Both the position numbers and the translations under genes were made by a program. A model generated the notes under the pieces. It saw only the letters and a list, made by a program, of their open reading frames with translations. It searched no databases and was not told where the DNA came from. DNA of 64,000 nt from Citrobacter sp. MGH106 (GTDB taxonomy: Bacteria > Pseudomonadota > Gammaproteobacteria > Enterobacterales > Enterobacteriaceae): positions 2,529,403 to 2,593,402 of the forward strand of contig NZ_KQ089822.1 in NCBI RefSeq assembly GCF_001037495.1, read 5' to 3'. Below, in pieces: positions 16,524 to 25,706 of the stretch. The first letter of the stretch is position 1. Each line of letters starts with the position of its first letter.

Positions 16524-17822
16524 ATGGTGATGTTACATATCGTGTTATTGCTGGGAACTATCATGCTTGCCGCCCGTTGGGGGGGAATTGGCGTAGGGTT
16601 TGCTGGCGGGATCGGATTAGCAATTTCAGTTTTTATTTTTGATGTTCCGGCTGGTACTCCACCTGTCGACGTCATGCTCATTATTCTGTCTACTATTGTT
16701 GCGCTCTCTGCAATGCAACAGGCTGGTGGAATGGATTATTTAGTAACTCTGACAGAGAAATTATTACGCAATAACCCAGGTTACCTAAATATTCTCGCGC
16801 CAACAGTGACCTTTATCCTGACTGTACTTTCCGGTACGGGGTATACCGCCATGTCGGTCATGAATGTGATTCAGGAAGTTGCAAAAGATAACGGCATTAG
16901 ACCCAGCCAACCATTAAGCTCTGCCGTTGTAGCTTCACAGCTAGGTATTACAGCCTCACCAATCTCTGCAGCCACGGCAATTATGTATGGCACCGTGGAG
17001 ATAATGGGAGTCAGTTTTGGTGATGCTATGTTGATTGTTTTTCCCACCGCCTTTTTTGCTATGTTGGTCGCAGCTTTCATCGCCAGCAGACAAGGTGAAA
17101 GTCTGGCTAACGATCCCGTTTGCCTAAAAATCATGCAGGAAAATAAAGTCGTTATAAATAAACATACCAGCTGTAAAATCCCCGCCAGTGCTAAATCCTC
17201 GGTAGTAATATTCCTGGTAGGTGTTGTATTCGTTGTTTGCATGTTGATGTTTAAATCGGTTATCGGACATACAATTAACTCCCGTGATTTAATAATCATT
17301 ACCATGTTTATAGTTTCCACGCTAATTATTTTTATCTGTAAACTAGACATGAAAGAACTGAAGAACTCACCTATATTTAAATCTGGTGCTGAATCACTGG
17401 TTGTGGTGTTAGGTATTGTATGGTTAAGCAGCACACTTATTGGCGCCCATATCGACGAGATAAAAATACAAGCTAGTGATATGTTACGTATGTATCCAGG
17501 ACTACTGGCGGTAGTTTTTTTCTGTACCAGCGCAATGTTGTTCAGCCAGGGTGCTACATGTGCTTTATTAATGCCTATTGCTGCTTCTATTGGCATTAGC
17601 GCTGACGCAATATTAGCTAGTTTCGTCGCTGTTAGCGCGCTTTATCTCACTAATATTTACCCAACAACTGCATTTGCAATTGCAACTGATGATACAGGAT
17701 CTTTTTTAAGTAATCGGTGGAATGGATCTAAGATAATTAATCATCCATTCTTTTTGCCAGGCTGCATTTCTATATTGACTGCAGTCCCAGTAGGTTTCGC
17801 TTTGGCAAAAGTTATTCTTTAA
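16524..17822 (+). CDS. DcuA/DcuB-family anaerobic C4-dicarboxylate carrier
   Basis: A 432-residue inner-membrane protein with about 10-12 helices. It starts with ARWGGIGVGFAGGIGLAI (DcuA: ARLGGIGIGFAGGLG) and contains SAMQQAGGMDYLV, ITASPISAA and NHPFFLPG, all Dcu hallmarks. Dcu carriers exchange aspartate, fumarate, malate and succinate. With the aspartase-like enzyme upstream, import of aspartate and export of succinate or fumarate is a reasonable model, parallel to the core aspA-dcuA pair. ATG at 16524 has AGG eight bases upstream; ATG at 16530 is an alternative. Confidence 0.88.
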   Translation: MVMLHIVLLLGTIMLAARWGGIGVGFAGGIGLAISVFIFDVPAGTPPVDVMLIILSTIVALSAMQQAGGMDYLVTLTEKLLRNNPGYLNILAPTVTFILTVLSGTGYTAMSVMNVIQEVAKDNGIRPSQPLSSAVVASQLGITASPISAATAIMYGTVEIMGVSFGDAMLIVFPTAFFAMLVAAFIASRQGESLANDPVCLKIMQENKVVINKHTSCKIPASAKSSVVIFLVGVVFVVCMLMFKSVIGHTINSRDLIIITMFIVSTLIIFICKLDMKELKNSPIFKSGAESLVVVLGIVWLSSTLIGAHIDEIKIQASDMLRMYPGLLAVVFFCTSAMLFSQGATCALLMPIAASIGISADAILASFVAVSALYLTNIYPTTAFAIATDDTGSFLSNRWNGSKIINHPFFLPGCISILTAVPVGFALAKVIL

Positions 17823-18162
17823 TTTATAACATTACTAAGTAAGTATAGGAAATAGTAAGAAACAACCCAAAATATGTTGTCATTCACAGATAAATGACAA
17901 TTAATTTCTTGCAAAACTATCAAAAACAACGTCCGCTCCAGGCAAGAATGGAGCTGAATATTAACGAACATCCACCAGTAATAACCGCAAAAAAAATTGA
18001 GGTATATCTAACTGAAACCTGACGGTATAACTACCATCTGACCATCCAACCTCCCCCAAACTACTGCGGGGGTTTGATAACTTATTTTGATAACCTTTGG
18101 CAGCCTAACCCAAAACAACGGGAGCGTTACGCTCCCGTTAGTAAATTTAACAAATTATCGCA
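17823..18162. other. Intergenic stretch containing the left copy of an icd-downstream repeat
   Basis: From about 17928 onward this DNA is a diverged copy of the segment downstream of intact icd (20749-20990): both contain AACGTCCGC, AATATTAACGA, CATCTGACC, CCTCCCCCAAACTAC and the AACGGGAGC terminator stem (18118-18140 here). The first 100 bases hold nothing I can name. Confidence 0.7.
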
Positions 18163-18315
18163 TTACATGTTTTTCGATGATCGCGTCACCAAACTCGAAC
18201 ATTTCAGCAGCTTAGCTGCCGTCCATCAGACATTCGAAATTATAGGTTATAGATTTCGCGTTAATCGCGCCTTCCATATCCTTAACGATCAGGTCAGCCA
18301 CTTCTACCCATATGT
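18163..18315 (-). pseudogene. Orphan icd 3' end, middle copy (decayed)
   Basis: About 150 bp aligned to the last 50 codons of icd, from the stop codon (18163) to about the [14 protein letters not shown] region. It contains an extra T near the stop (frameshift) and several other indels, so it is not translatable as Icd. The homology continues outward through the icd terminator, giving a direct repeat of about 390 bp with the intact locus. It marks the junction between two tandem inserts. Confidence 0.88.
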
Positions 18316-18714
18316 CGGTGAAGTAGTTAGATTGTTCAATCACAACAATATGATATTAAAGTATAATTTAACCAATTTTCATATATCTCACTGACTATTG
18401 GGACTCTCATAACCCACTGATGATCAATATATGTTTTAGGATTTTGATAACCGTTTTTGGGTAAATACAACCACCCAACCATTCAAAATGGTTACCGCTA
18501 ATGGCAACTCTCAATGCCTACCATGCTAAAGCCATACAGCCGTATAGATCCGCTATGAGCGAGAAGCATACGTTGAATAAAGTCCTATCGGGGGATATAA
18601 GTTACTTCTGGTAAGTACGACTTACTTGAAGTGTTTTTACTGGCATCAATCCCCGTAGGTATGAGTTTGTCTTTGTACGAATCAAAACTCATAAATGACG
18701 AGTACGAAAACTGG
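18316..18714. other. Intergenic stretch with traces of a decayed gene
   Basis: A 37-codon frame (18501-18614, plus, MATLNAYHAKAIQPYRSAMS...) ends in a stop, and a neighbouring frame carries on as KYDLLEVFLLASIPVGMSLS to about 18720, where the 3' end of the oxidoreductase gene begins. The two could be one gene broken by a frameshift and truncated, but no family is recognisable. Confidence 0.3.
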
Positions 18715-19692
18715 TTAGGCCGTAATCAATACGACACCTGCATCCTGCATCGCTGTGAGGGCCGCCTCTTGATCCATTATTTGCTCTGGCAACATAAAAC
18801 CGGTCAATGGGCTTTTGAGTAGCGCTTCGATGACGATAGTAACGCCAAGGGCTGTGAAATGCGCCTGTCCTTGTGGGTCTGAAGCGATAATTCGTTTGGA
18901 CTCTGAAGCGCCTGACACGTTAACACCCTGTATATCAACATACAGTTCTACCGACGCTTGAGTGGCATTTCTCTTCCCCTCTGAAGTCCCCACGGCGACA
19001 TCCAGCCTGATATTGTCAGCACGAGTCATTGCCGCAATAGCGCTGACATCCAGGATACCAAACGGCGTAGTCTCGACACATTCACCACTGATAAGGCAAA
19101 TGTTACTCTGCTCAGCGGTATAACCCCAGATACCATCTTCCCGTACAAATGCAGGAGCTATCGCCTGATTAAGCTCTTTTTCAGTGACTTTACCTATAGG
19201 ATCTTCTGGGTCGTGCACTGCGGTCAGCTGTACACGTTTAACAGAATTAAACTGGCTGGCAAGTTTATCAACCAGCGGTAAAAACATTCCCGCCTCATAG
19301 TAACCTAATGGTACGATCGGCGAAGTCGCATGATGGAGCAGCGCCATGTTCAGTAGAGGTGCATAGCCGTCGGCAGTCCCTACCGTAATATCAATAAAAG
19401 CAATATTGTTGCGAATAGCGTATTCACCTAGCGTATGTTTTGGATCGGGTACGGCGCTGATAATAAGCTGTGAAGTCGATACAAGCGGCGGAAGCTCCCC
19501 GCTCATCAAATCAAGACAAACAGTCATGGCGTTTCCCAACTGGGCCGCAAGTTTTTCGCCATTTTGCGGCGAGCGGCCTGCCAGGATTAATTTCGCATCC
19601 GGAAAACGCGTCCGCAGCTGGGTGGCCAGATTACTGCCTATCATCCCATATCCGCCGGCAATAAAAATCTGCTGTGTCAGTTTGAAATTCAT
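18715..19692 (-). CDS. Saccharopine dehydrogenase-like NAD(P)-binding oxidoreductase
   Basis: A 325-residue protein with an N-terminal Rossmann fold (IFIAGGYGMIGSNLATQL, a GxxGxxG nucleotide loop, and a basic AGRS after strand 2). Further family features are VISAVPDP-like LIISAVPDPKHTL, an AFIDIT step and GYYEAGMFLP. It resembles saccharopine-dehydrogenase-like and related reductases; the substrate is unknown. The start chosen is the second of two adjacent ATGs, with GAGGA six bases upstream. A LysR gene is divergent, 101 bp away, and probably controls it. Located in the proximal icd insert. Confidence 0.75.
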   Translation of the reverse strand: MNFKLTQQIFIAGGYGMIGSNLATQLRTRFPDAKLILAGRSPQNGEKLAAQLGNAMTVCLDLMSGELPPLVSTSQLIISAVPDPKHTLGEYAIRNNIAFIDITVGTADGYAPLLNMALLHHATSPIVPLGYYEAGMFLPLVDKLASQFNSVKRVQLTAVHDPEDPIGKVTEKELNQAIAPAFVREDGIWGYTAEQSNICLISGECVETTPFGILDVSAIAAMTRADNIRLDVAVGTSEGKRNATQASVELYVDIQGVNVSGASESKRIIASDPQGQAHFTALGVTIVIEALLKSPLTGFMLPEQIMDQEAALTAMQDAGVVLITA

Positions 19693-19793
19693 CATATTTC
19701 CTCATTTAACGTTGCTGATGAGGTGACTTTAGAACACAAATAAACTTTAATTAAGCTCATTAATTTTTATGAGTTAGTGAGTTTAAATCAGCA

Positions 19794-20681
19794 ATGAATG
19801 TTAAAATTTCCGATTTTGAACCCTTTATCGCAGTAGCAACTTTTCGTAGTTTCCGGTTGGCAGCAGAAGCCGCAGGCGTGACATCTTCGGCAATGAGTCA
19901 TTCGATCCGCCAGCTTGAGGAACGATTAAAGGTACGATTATTTAATCGCACGACTCGCAGCGTATCTCTAACGGATGCCGGGCATAAATTATTTGAATCG
20001 CTTTCCCCACTTTTCAATCATGCGATGGATGCCATTGAAGCAATAAATGATTATCGTGCCACACCCATAGGCACGCTACGCATTAACGCGGTCAGGCTGG
20101 GGGGGCGTTACCGACTCGCCCCTTTGGTTGCTGGGTTTAACAAGGACTATCCCGACGTCAGAGTGGAAATAATTCAGGACGATAATCTGGTTGATATTGT
20201 GAGTAGTGAATACGACGCCGGAGTGAGGCTGAGTGATATCATCGAAAAAGACATGATTTCTATCCCACTTGGTCAGCCTGTTCGTTACGCCGTTGTGGCA
20301 AGCCCAGAATACCTCCAAACGCATACCAGCCCAAAGCAGCCTCAGGATCTTCTGAATCACTCCTGTATCCAGTTTCGCTATCCTGGTGGGCGCAGCTATC
20401 AGTGGCAATTTGGTCGAGATAACGAGCGCATTGAGATTAATGTGAAGGGAATGCTTGAGGTAAATGACCTCGATGTTGCACTAAGTCTCGCACTGAATGG
20501 CGCTGGCATCAGCTACGTGTTGTATGAAATGGCTGAACCCCATATACACAGTCGCAAACTCGTTTCATTACTTGAGGATTGGCTGACAGATCTTCCCGGC
20601 TTCTATCTTTATTATTCCAATCGAAAATATGCCTCCGCAGCATTTCAGGCTTTTGTTGAGTATATAAAAAATCATCACTAA
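19794..20681 (+). CDS. LysR-family transcriptional regulator (CrgA/DhcR-like group)
   Basis: A 295-residue LysR protein. The N-terminal winged helix is FEPFIAVATFRSFRLAAEAAGVTSSAMSHSIRQLE, in which the recognition helix (SSAMSHSIRQLE) is clear. RLFNRTTRSVSLTDAG is diagnostic of the subgroup with AaeR-like and CrgA-like members. The effector domain follows (GTLRINA...). It is divergently transcribed from the oxidoreductase gene, the usual layout for a LysR regulator and its target. Its effector is unknown. Confidence 0.9.
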   Translation: MNVKISDFEPFIAVATFRSFRLAAEAAGVTSSAMSHSIRQLEERLKVRLFNRTTRSVSLTDAGHKLFESLSPLFNHAMDAIEAINDYRATPIGTLRINAVRLGGRYRLAPLVAGFNKDYPDVRVEIIQDDNLVDIVSSEYDAGVRLSDIIEKDMISIPLGQPVRYAVVASPEYLQTHTSPKQPQDLLNHSCIQFRYPGGRSYQWQFGRDNERIEINVKGMLEVNDLDVALSLALNGAGISYVLYEMAEPHIHSRKLVSLLEDWLTDLPGFYLYYSNRKYASAAFQAFVEYIKNHH

Positions 20682-20990
20682 TACCTGCAACGTCAGGGGA
20701 ATGCCCGTAATAAGTACTCCTCGTTTTATAGAACATATGAATGTCATTAACGTCCGCACCTGGCACAGAACGGACCTAAATATTAACGAGCGTGCACCAG
20801 AAATAATAAAAAGCTGAGGAATGCCTAATGGGAACCTGGCAATAGAACTTCCATCTGACCGACCAACCTCCCCCAAACTACCAGGAAGTTTTGATAACTT
20901 ATTTTGATAAAATTTTGATAACCGTTAGCAGCCTAACAAAAAACAACGGGAGCATTAAGCTCCCGTTAATGAATTTAACAAATTACCGCA
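20682..20990. other. Intergenic stretch: icd-downstream segment of the direct repeat
   Basis: From about 20749 to the icd stop this is the right-hand partner of the repeat at 17928-18162. It ends in the icd terminator. No coding sequence is seen. Confidence 0.7.
20945..20967 (-). terminator. icd terminator
   Basis: A perfect 9-bp stem AACGGGAGC / GCTCCCGTT with loop ATTAA, followed on the minus strand by GTTTTTTGTT, 24 nt after the icd stop. Confidence 0.85.
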
Positions 20991-22241
20991 TTACATGTTT
21001 TCGATGATCGCATCGCCAAACTCTGAACATTTCAGCAGTTTAGCGCCTTCCATCAGACGTTCAAAGTCATAGGTTACGGTCTTAGCGTTGATCGCGCCTT
21101 CCATACCTTTAACAATCAGGTCAGCCGCTTCAACCCAACCCATGTGGCGCAGCATCATTTCAGCAGACAGGATGATTGAACCTGGGTTCACTTTATCCTG
21201 GCCTGCATACTTCGGAGCGGTACCATGGGTTGCTTCGAACAGTGCGCATTCGTCACCGATGTTTGCACCCGGAGCGATACCGATACCACCAACCTGTGCA
21301 GCCAGTGCATCGGAGATATAGTCACCATTCAGGTTCATACAGGCGATAACGTCATACTCAGCCGGACGCAGCAGGATTTGTTGCAGGAACGCATCTGCGA
21401 TAACGTCCTTAACCACGATCTCTTTACCAGTTTTCGGGTTCTTAATTTTAACCCACGGGCCACCGTCGATCAGTTCACCACCGAACTCTTCACGCGCTAA
21501 CTGGTAACCCCAGTCTTTGAACGCGCCCTCGGTGAACTTCATAATGTTACCTTTGTGTACCAGGGTAACAGAATCACGGTCGTTAGCGATGGCGTATTCA
21601 ATCGCTGCACGAACCAGACGTTTGGTTCCTTCTTCAGAACACGGCTTGATACCAATGCCGCAATGTTCCGGGAAGCGAATTTTCTTCACGCCCATCTCTT
21701 CGCGCAGGAATTTAATCACTTTCTCAGCATCAGCCGAGTCAGCTTTCCACTCGATACCTGCGTAGATGTCTTCAGAGTTTTCACGGAAAATGACCATATC
21801 GGTCAGTTCAGGATGCTTAACCGGGCTTGGGGTGCCCTGGTAGTAACGTACCGGGCGCAGGCAAACGTACAGGTCAAGTTCCTGGCGCAGTGCTACGTTC
21901 AGAGAGCGAATACCGCCGCCAACTGGCGTAGTCAGTGGGCCTTTGATGGCAACACGGTAGTCACGAATCAGATCAAGGGTTTCAGCAGGCAGCCAGACAT
22001 CCTGGCCGTAGACTTGGGTGGATTTCTCGCCGGTGTAGATTTCCATCCACGAGATTTTACGCTCGCCTTTATAGGCTTTCTCGACAGCAGCATCGACTAC
22101 TTTAATCATCGGTGGGGTTACATCAACGCCGATACCGTCGCCTTCAATGAACGGGATAATCGGATTTTCAGGAACGTTGAGTTTGCCGTTTTGCAGGGTG
22201 ATCTTCTTACCTTCCGCCGGAACAACTACTTTGCTTTCCAT
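20991..22241 (-). CDS. icd: Isocitrate dehydrogenase (NADP+)
   Basis: The cytoplasmic TCA-cycle enzyme that converts isocitrate to 2-oxoglutarate and CO2. It has the full 416 residues. The phosphorylatable serine loop is visible as [17 protein letters not shown] (Ser113 region, target of AceK), and metal/substrate residues fall in the NLNGDYISD segment. GGAGAGGTGA precedes ATG. The 3' end serves as attachment site for e14-like elements; two orphan copies lie downstream, so the last ~150 bp here may have come from an incoming element. Confidence 0.98.
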   Translation of the reverse strand: MESKVVVPAEGKKITLQNGKLNVPENPIIPFIEGDGIGVDVTPPMIKVVDAAVEKAYKGERKISWMEIYTGEKSTQVYGQDVWLPAETLDLIRDYRVAIKGPLTTPVGGGIRSLNVALRQELDLYVCLRPVRYYQGTPSPVKHPELTDMVIFRENSEDIYAGIEWKADSADAEKVIKFLREEMGVKKIRFPEHCGIGIKPCSEEGTKRLVRAAIEYAIANDRDSVTLVHKGNIMKFTEGAFKDWGYQLAREEFGGELIDGGPWVKIKNPKTGKEIVVKDVIADAFLQQILLRPAEYDVIACMNLNGDYISDALAAQVGGIGIAPGANIGDECALFEATHGTAPKYAGQDKVNPGSIILSAEMMLRHMGWVEAADLIVKGMEGAINAKTVTYDFERLMEGAKLLKCSEFGDAIIENM

Positions 22242-22442
22242 TCACCTCTCCTTCGAGCGCTTCTGGTTCTGCTCGTCTGTCATCACGCTGCATGTGCGTT
22301 TGCGTCCTGCTACACGGATGCGTTAGAGCAACTTTTGTTAATGATTTGTAATGAGCGTGTCAATACTACCCTATTGTTCGCCGCCATGAAAGACACTCGT
22401 TCTTAGGCTATAATGCGGCAATTGATATAATCTGAAAATACC

Positions 22443-23066
22443 ATGCAAAAAACTTCTTTTAGAAATCACCGGGTTGAGCGATTCAGCTCACGACAAGTCA
22501 CTAAACAGCGTAAAGAAAACCAGCCAAAACGCGTGGTTTTGTTCAATAAACCCTACGATGTTTTGCCGCAATTTACTGACGAAGCGGGCCGAAGAACGTT
22601 AAAAGATTTTATTCCTGTACAGGGTGTCTATGCCGCTGGCCGTTTAGATCGGGACAGCGAAGGACTTTTAGTGCTAACTAATGATGGAGCACTACAGGCC
22701 CGTCTGACACAACCGGGCAAGCGCACCGGAAAAATCTATTACGTCCAGGTAGAAGGTGAACCAACACCGGAAGCCCTGGAGGCCCTGCGTAATGGTGTGA
22801 CGCTCAACGATGGCCCAACGCTACCAGCGGGCATTGAGATTGTTGAAGAACCAGAGTGGTTGTGGCCAAGAAATCCGCCTATACGCGAGCGGAAAAATAT
22901 TCCCACCAGTTGGTTGAAAATCACTTTGTATGAAGGTCGTAACCGCCAGGTGAGGCGGATGACGGCGCACGTTGGTTTCCCTACGCTGCGTCTGATCCGT
23001 TATGCGATGGGCAACTACACCCTGGAAAACCTTGCTAACGGTGAATGGCGGGAAGTGCAGCCATAG
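22443..23066 (+). CDS. rluE: 23S rRNA pseudouridine(2457) synthase
   Basis: RluE makes pseudouridine 2457 in 23S rRNA. It has 207 residues with a basic N-terminus and no S4 domain, typical of RluE. The catalytic motif is [19 protein letters not shown] with the active aspartate in RLDRD. The C-terminal motif [10 protein letters not shown] is also family-specific. It is divergent from icd, 201 bp apart. In E. coli nudJ follows directly; here an extra gene (23110-24039) is inserted. Confidence 0.95.
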   Translation: MQKTSFRNHRVERFSSRQVTKQRKENQPKRVVLFNKPYDVLPQFTDEAGRRTLKDFIPVQGVYAAGRLDRDSEGLLVLTNDGALQARLTQPGKRTGKIYYVQVEGEPTPEALEALRNGVTLNDGPTLPAGIEIVEEPEWLWPRNPPIRERKNIPTSWLKITLYEGRNRQVRRMTAHVGFPTLRLIRYAMGNYTLENLANGEWREVQP

Positions 23067-23109
23067 CATCGTCTCTTAATGCAACCATTAACAGGGAAGA
23101 AACAACATC

Positions 23110-24039
23110 ATGGATAAACGGATCATTGCAACGTTGATGCTGTGCGGCATATCACCATTTTGCTATGCAAAGCAGGATTGTGAAGGAATAGCCGGAATCG
23201 CGGCAGGAGAGGCAAATTATCTTTACGCCTCTGCTAAAGTGGACACTGGGTCCAGGCTGCATTTCTACTCCGCTCCAGCCAGCAAATGCCAGCTTCCCGC
23301 TTTTTTGGTCAATAGCGACACAGTAGAGGTGCTGAGAAGTTCGCAGCGTTATGAAAGCACAGGCATGCTTTCCAAAGACGAACCCTTTCGTTATGTCCGT
23401 TATCGGGACACAAACGGCACCTTCGCTACCGGTTGGGTCACAGTAGATGGGCTCGCACCGTTAACTAATCCGCTACCTGTGAGCCCAGCATGTGAGGCGT
23501 GGGCAAATAAAGCGATGTCACAGCGCGAAAAGATGCCCCCAGCCGCAAGCAACCTTTATCAGATAAACGGCAGCACGCGCGCAGGATTCTATTCGATGCC
23601 GGATGAGCAGTGTCGGAGCCGCTCCACCTTCCTGGCTCCCGGCGACATCGTTTCTGCTCAGGAAGAGTCAAAAGATGATTTTATTGAAGTAGTCTACTAC
23701 ACCGCCGATCGCCATATCGTACGCGGCTGGTTAAAAAAATCACAGCTGCAACCTTTAAACAAGGGTGACCGCTATCGTGACGACATTAATCCATTATCTA
23801 CGGATAAAGCGACACGAGTCGCTACCCTCGATTTGCGCCATGACTATCAATGTGTTTTTTATGAGAGCTGGAATGCTAAGAACGCAATTGAGATTATCGT
23901 TCGCGAAGACCATCAAACGGAGTTATGCCGAGGTGCAGCCGATCCACAAACATCCCCTCCGATGGCCTATATCAGTATCGATAAAGCCACTGGCGAAATT
24001 AGCTGGCCAGATGTAGCTGAAGGCTTTAAAGAAGAATAA
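23110..24039 (+). CDS. Exported protein with two SH3-like repeats, unknown function
   Basis: A 309-residue protein with a signal peptide (MDKRIIATLMLCGISPFCYA|K). It contains two related segments: residues about 48-118 (LHFYSAPASKCQLPAF... ATGWVTVDGLAPL) and about 158-220 (AGFYSMPDEQCRSRSTFL... VRGWLKKSQLQPL). Each has an FYS-P-x4-C start and a GW-hydrophobic end, as in bacterial SH3 folds that bind peptidoglycan or proteins. The eight or so cysteines fit periplasmic disulfides. It lies between rluE and nudJ (10 nt before nudJ), a spot where E. coli has no gene. The function is not known to me. Confidence 0.8.
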   Translation: MDKRIIATLMLCGISPFCYAKQDCEGIAGIAAGEANYLYASAKVDTGSRLHFYSAPASKCQLPAFLVNSDTVEVLRSSQRYESTGMLSKDEPFRYVRYRDTNGTFATGWVTVDGLAPLTNPLPVSPACEAWANKAMSQREKMPPAASNLYQINGSTRAGFYSMPDEQCRSRSTFLAPGDIVSAQEESKDDFIEVVYYTADRHIVRGWLKKSQLQPLNKGDRYRDDINPLSTDKATRVATLDLRHDYQCVFYESWNAKNAIEIIVREDHQTELCRGAADPQTSPPMAYISIDKATGEISWPDVAEGFKEE

Positions 24040-24049
24040 GAGGTGAACC

Positions 24050-24511
24050 ATGTTTAAACCGCACGTCACCGTAGCCTGTATTGTGCATGCAGAAGATAAA
24101 TTTTTAGTCGTTGAGGAGACCATCAACGGTAAAGCGTTGTGGAACCAACCAGCCGGACATCTGGAGGCGGATGAAACCCTGGTACAAGCTGCCGCGCGCG
24201 AGCTGTGGGAGGAAACCGGCATTCAGGCACAGCCGCAACACTTCATTCGCATGCATCAGTGGATCGCGCCTGACAAAACACCCTTTTTGCGTTTTCTGTT
24301 CGCTATTGAGCTTGCCAATATGTGCGCTACTGAACCTCATGACAACGATATAGACTGCTGTCGCTGGGTGAGTGCGGAAGAGATCATCGCTGCGCCAAAC
24401 CTGCGGTCTCCGTTGGTTGCTGAGAGTATCCGCTGTTATCAGAGCGGACAACGGTACCCACTAACAATGATCGGTGAATTTAACTGGCCGTTTACAGAGG
24501 GTGTCAAGTAA
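24050..24511 (+). CDS. nudJ: Nudix hydrolase NudJ (thiamine pyrophosphate/HMP-PP phosphatase)
   Basis: A 153-residue Nudix hydrolase that in E. coli removes phosphate from HMP-PP, thiamine-PP and nucleoside triphosphates. The Nudix box reads [23 protein letters not shown], matching Gx5Ex7REUxEExGU. AGAGGTG sits 7 nt before ATG. It is followed 53 nt later by mnmA. Confidence 0.95.
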   Translation: MFKPHVTVACIVHAEDKFLVVEETINGKALWNQPAGHLEADETLVQAAARELWEETGIQAQPQHFIRMHQWIAPDKTPFLRFLFAIELANMCATEPHDNDIDCCRWVSAEEIIAAPNLRSPLVAESIRCYQSGQRYPLTMIGEFNWPFTEGVK

Positions 24512-24564
24512 AGGGCTGCGTGCTAGAATATGCCGCCTTGAAGTTCAATGTCGTGAGTATTCCT

Positions 24565-25671
24565 ATGTCTGAAAGCCCAAAAAAAGTGATCGTCGGCATG
24601 TCCGGCGGTGTCGACTCCTCCGTTTCTGCCTGGCTGTTGCAACAACAGGGTTATCAGGTAGAAGGCCTGTTCATGAAGAACTGGGAAGAGGACGATGGTG
24701 AGGAATACTGTACAGCGGCCGCCGATCTTGCGGATGCACAGGCTGTCTGTGACAAACTCGGCATTGAGCTGCATACCGTAAACTTTGCTGCAGAATATTG
24801 GGACAACGTCTTTGAGTTGTTTCTTGAGGAGTACAAAGCGGGTCGTACACCGAATCCGGATATTCTGTGCAACAAAGAAATTAAGTTTAAAGCCTTCCTT
24901 GAATTTGCCGCTGAAGATTTAGGTGCTGACTACATCGCCACCGGTCACTACGTTCGCCGCGCGGATGTGGACGGCAAAAGCCGCCTGCTGCGTGGCCTCG
25001 ACGGTAATAAAGACCAGAGCTATTTCCTCTATACTCTCGGTTATGAGCAAATTGCACAAAGCCTGTTCCCGGTTGGCGAACTGTCCAAGCCGCAGGTGCG
25101 TAAAATTGCCGAAGATCTCGGTTTGATTACCGCGAAGAAAAAAGACTCTACTGGTATCTGTTTTATCGGCGAACGTAAATTCCGCGAATTTCTCGGTCGT
25201 TACCTTCCTGCTCAGCCAGGAAAAATCATCACCGTTGATGGCGAAGAAATTGGCCAGCACCAGGGGCTGATGTACCACACCCTGGGTCAGCGTAAAGGTC
25301 TCGGCATCGGCGGTACGAAAGAAGGTACCGAAGATCCATGGTATGTGGTCGACAAAGACGTTGAGAACAATATCCTCATTGTCGCGCAGGGCCATGAACA
25401 CCCACGTCTGATGTCCGTTGGCCTTATCGCACAGCAATTACACTGGGTCGACCGCGAACCGTTTACCGGCACAATGCGCTGTACGGTGAAAACCCGCTAT
25501 CGCCAGACAGACATTCCGTGCACCGTTAAAGCACTGGATGACGAACGTATTGAAGTTATTTTTGATGAGCCGGTAGCAGCGGTAACCCCGGGTCAGTCAG
25601 CCGTCTTTTACAACGGTGAAGTGTGCCTCGGCGGCGGTATTATCGAGCAGCGCTTGCCTCTGCCGGTATAA
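24565..25671 (+). CDS. mnmA: tRNA-specific 2-thiouridylase MnmA
   Basis: MnmA thiolates U34 of Lys, Glu and Gln tRNAs using sulfur passed from TusE. It has 368 residues from the start [11 protein letters not shown]. The PP-loop is [11 protein letters not shown], and the two reactive cysteines fall in [12 protein letters not shown] and [12 protein letters not shown]. The upstream in-frame ATG at 24520 lies before the family start and is unlikely. hflD follows after 29 nt, as in E. coli. Confidence 0.97.
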   Translation: MSESPKKVIVGMSGGVDSSVSAWLLQQQGYQVEGLFMKNWEEDDGEEYCTAAADLADAQAVCDKLGIELHTVNFAAEYWDNVFELFLEEYKAGRTPNPDILCNKEIKFKAFLEFAAEDLGADYIATGHYVRRADVDGKSRLLRGLDGNKDQSYFLYTLGYEQIAQSLFPVGELSKPQVRKIAEDLGLITAKKKDSTGICFIGERKFREFLGRYLPAQPGKIITVDGEEIGQHQGLMYHTLGQRKGLGIGGTKEGTEDPWYVVDKDVENNILIVAQGHEHPRLMSVGLIAQQLHWVDREPFTGTMRCTVKTRYRQTDIPCTVKALDDERIEVIFDEPVAAVTPGQSAVFYNGEVCLGGGIIEQRLPLPV

Positions 25672-25706
25672 TTATTTTATTGGTTTAATACAAGGAAGCA
25701 GTGAAC

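Larger units (their letters stand above)
12632..18315. mobile_element. Distal icd-associated insert bounded by icd 3' fragments
   Basis: The unit lies between the distal icd fragment (12632-12745) and the middle fragment (18163-18315), both oriented like icd. It contains yeeN, a membrane-protein remnant, the frameshifted LysR gene and the aspartase/Dcu pair, all AT-rich compared with the backbone. No phage structural or recombination gene is seen. Confidence 0.65.
17928..21140. mobile_element. Proximal icd-associated insert bounded by direct repeats
   Basis: Direct repeats 17928-18315 and 20749-21140 (icd 3' end plus downstream terminator region, same orientation) bracket an oxidoreductase gene and a divergent LysR gene. 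This is the arrangement left by an element integrating at the icd attachment site. No integrase or excisionase remains, so it is a fixed relic. Confidence 0.65.

Noticed and set aside
16871..17596. Long minus-strand open frame of 241 codons inside the Dcu carrier gene
   Set aside because: It is antisense to a well-conserved membrane protein and its content is a mirror of hydrophobic codons; no ribosome site and no domain.
18631..18822. 63-codon plus-strand frame presented by the sequence near the oxidoreductase gene end
   Set aside because: Its second half is antisense to the oxidoreductase gene; only the first part is of interest as a possible remnant and is described as such.
21555..22406. 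283-codon plus-strand open frame opposite icd
   Set aside because: Fully antisense to the highly conserved icd gene, with no start signal or recognisable family.
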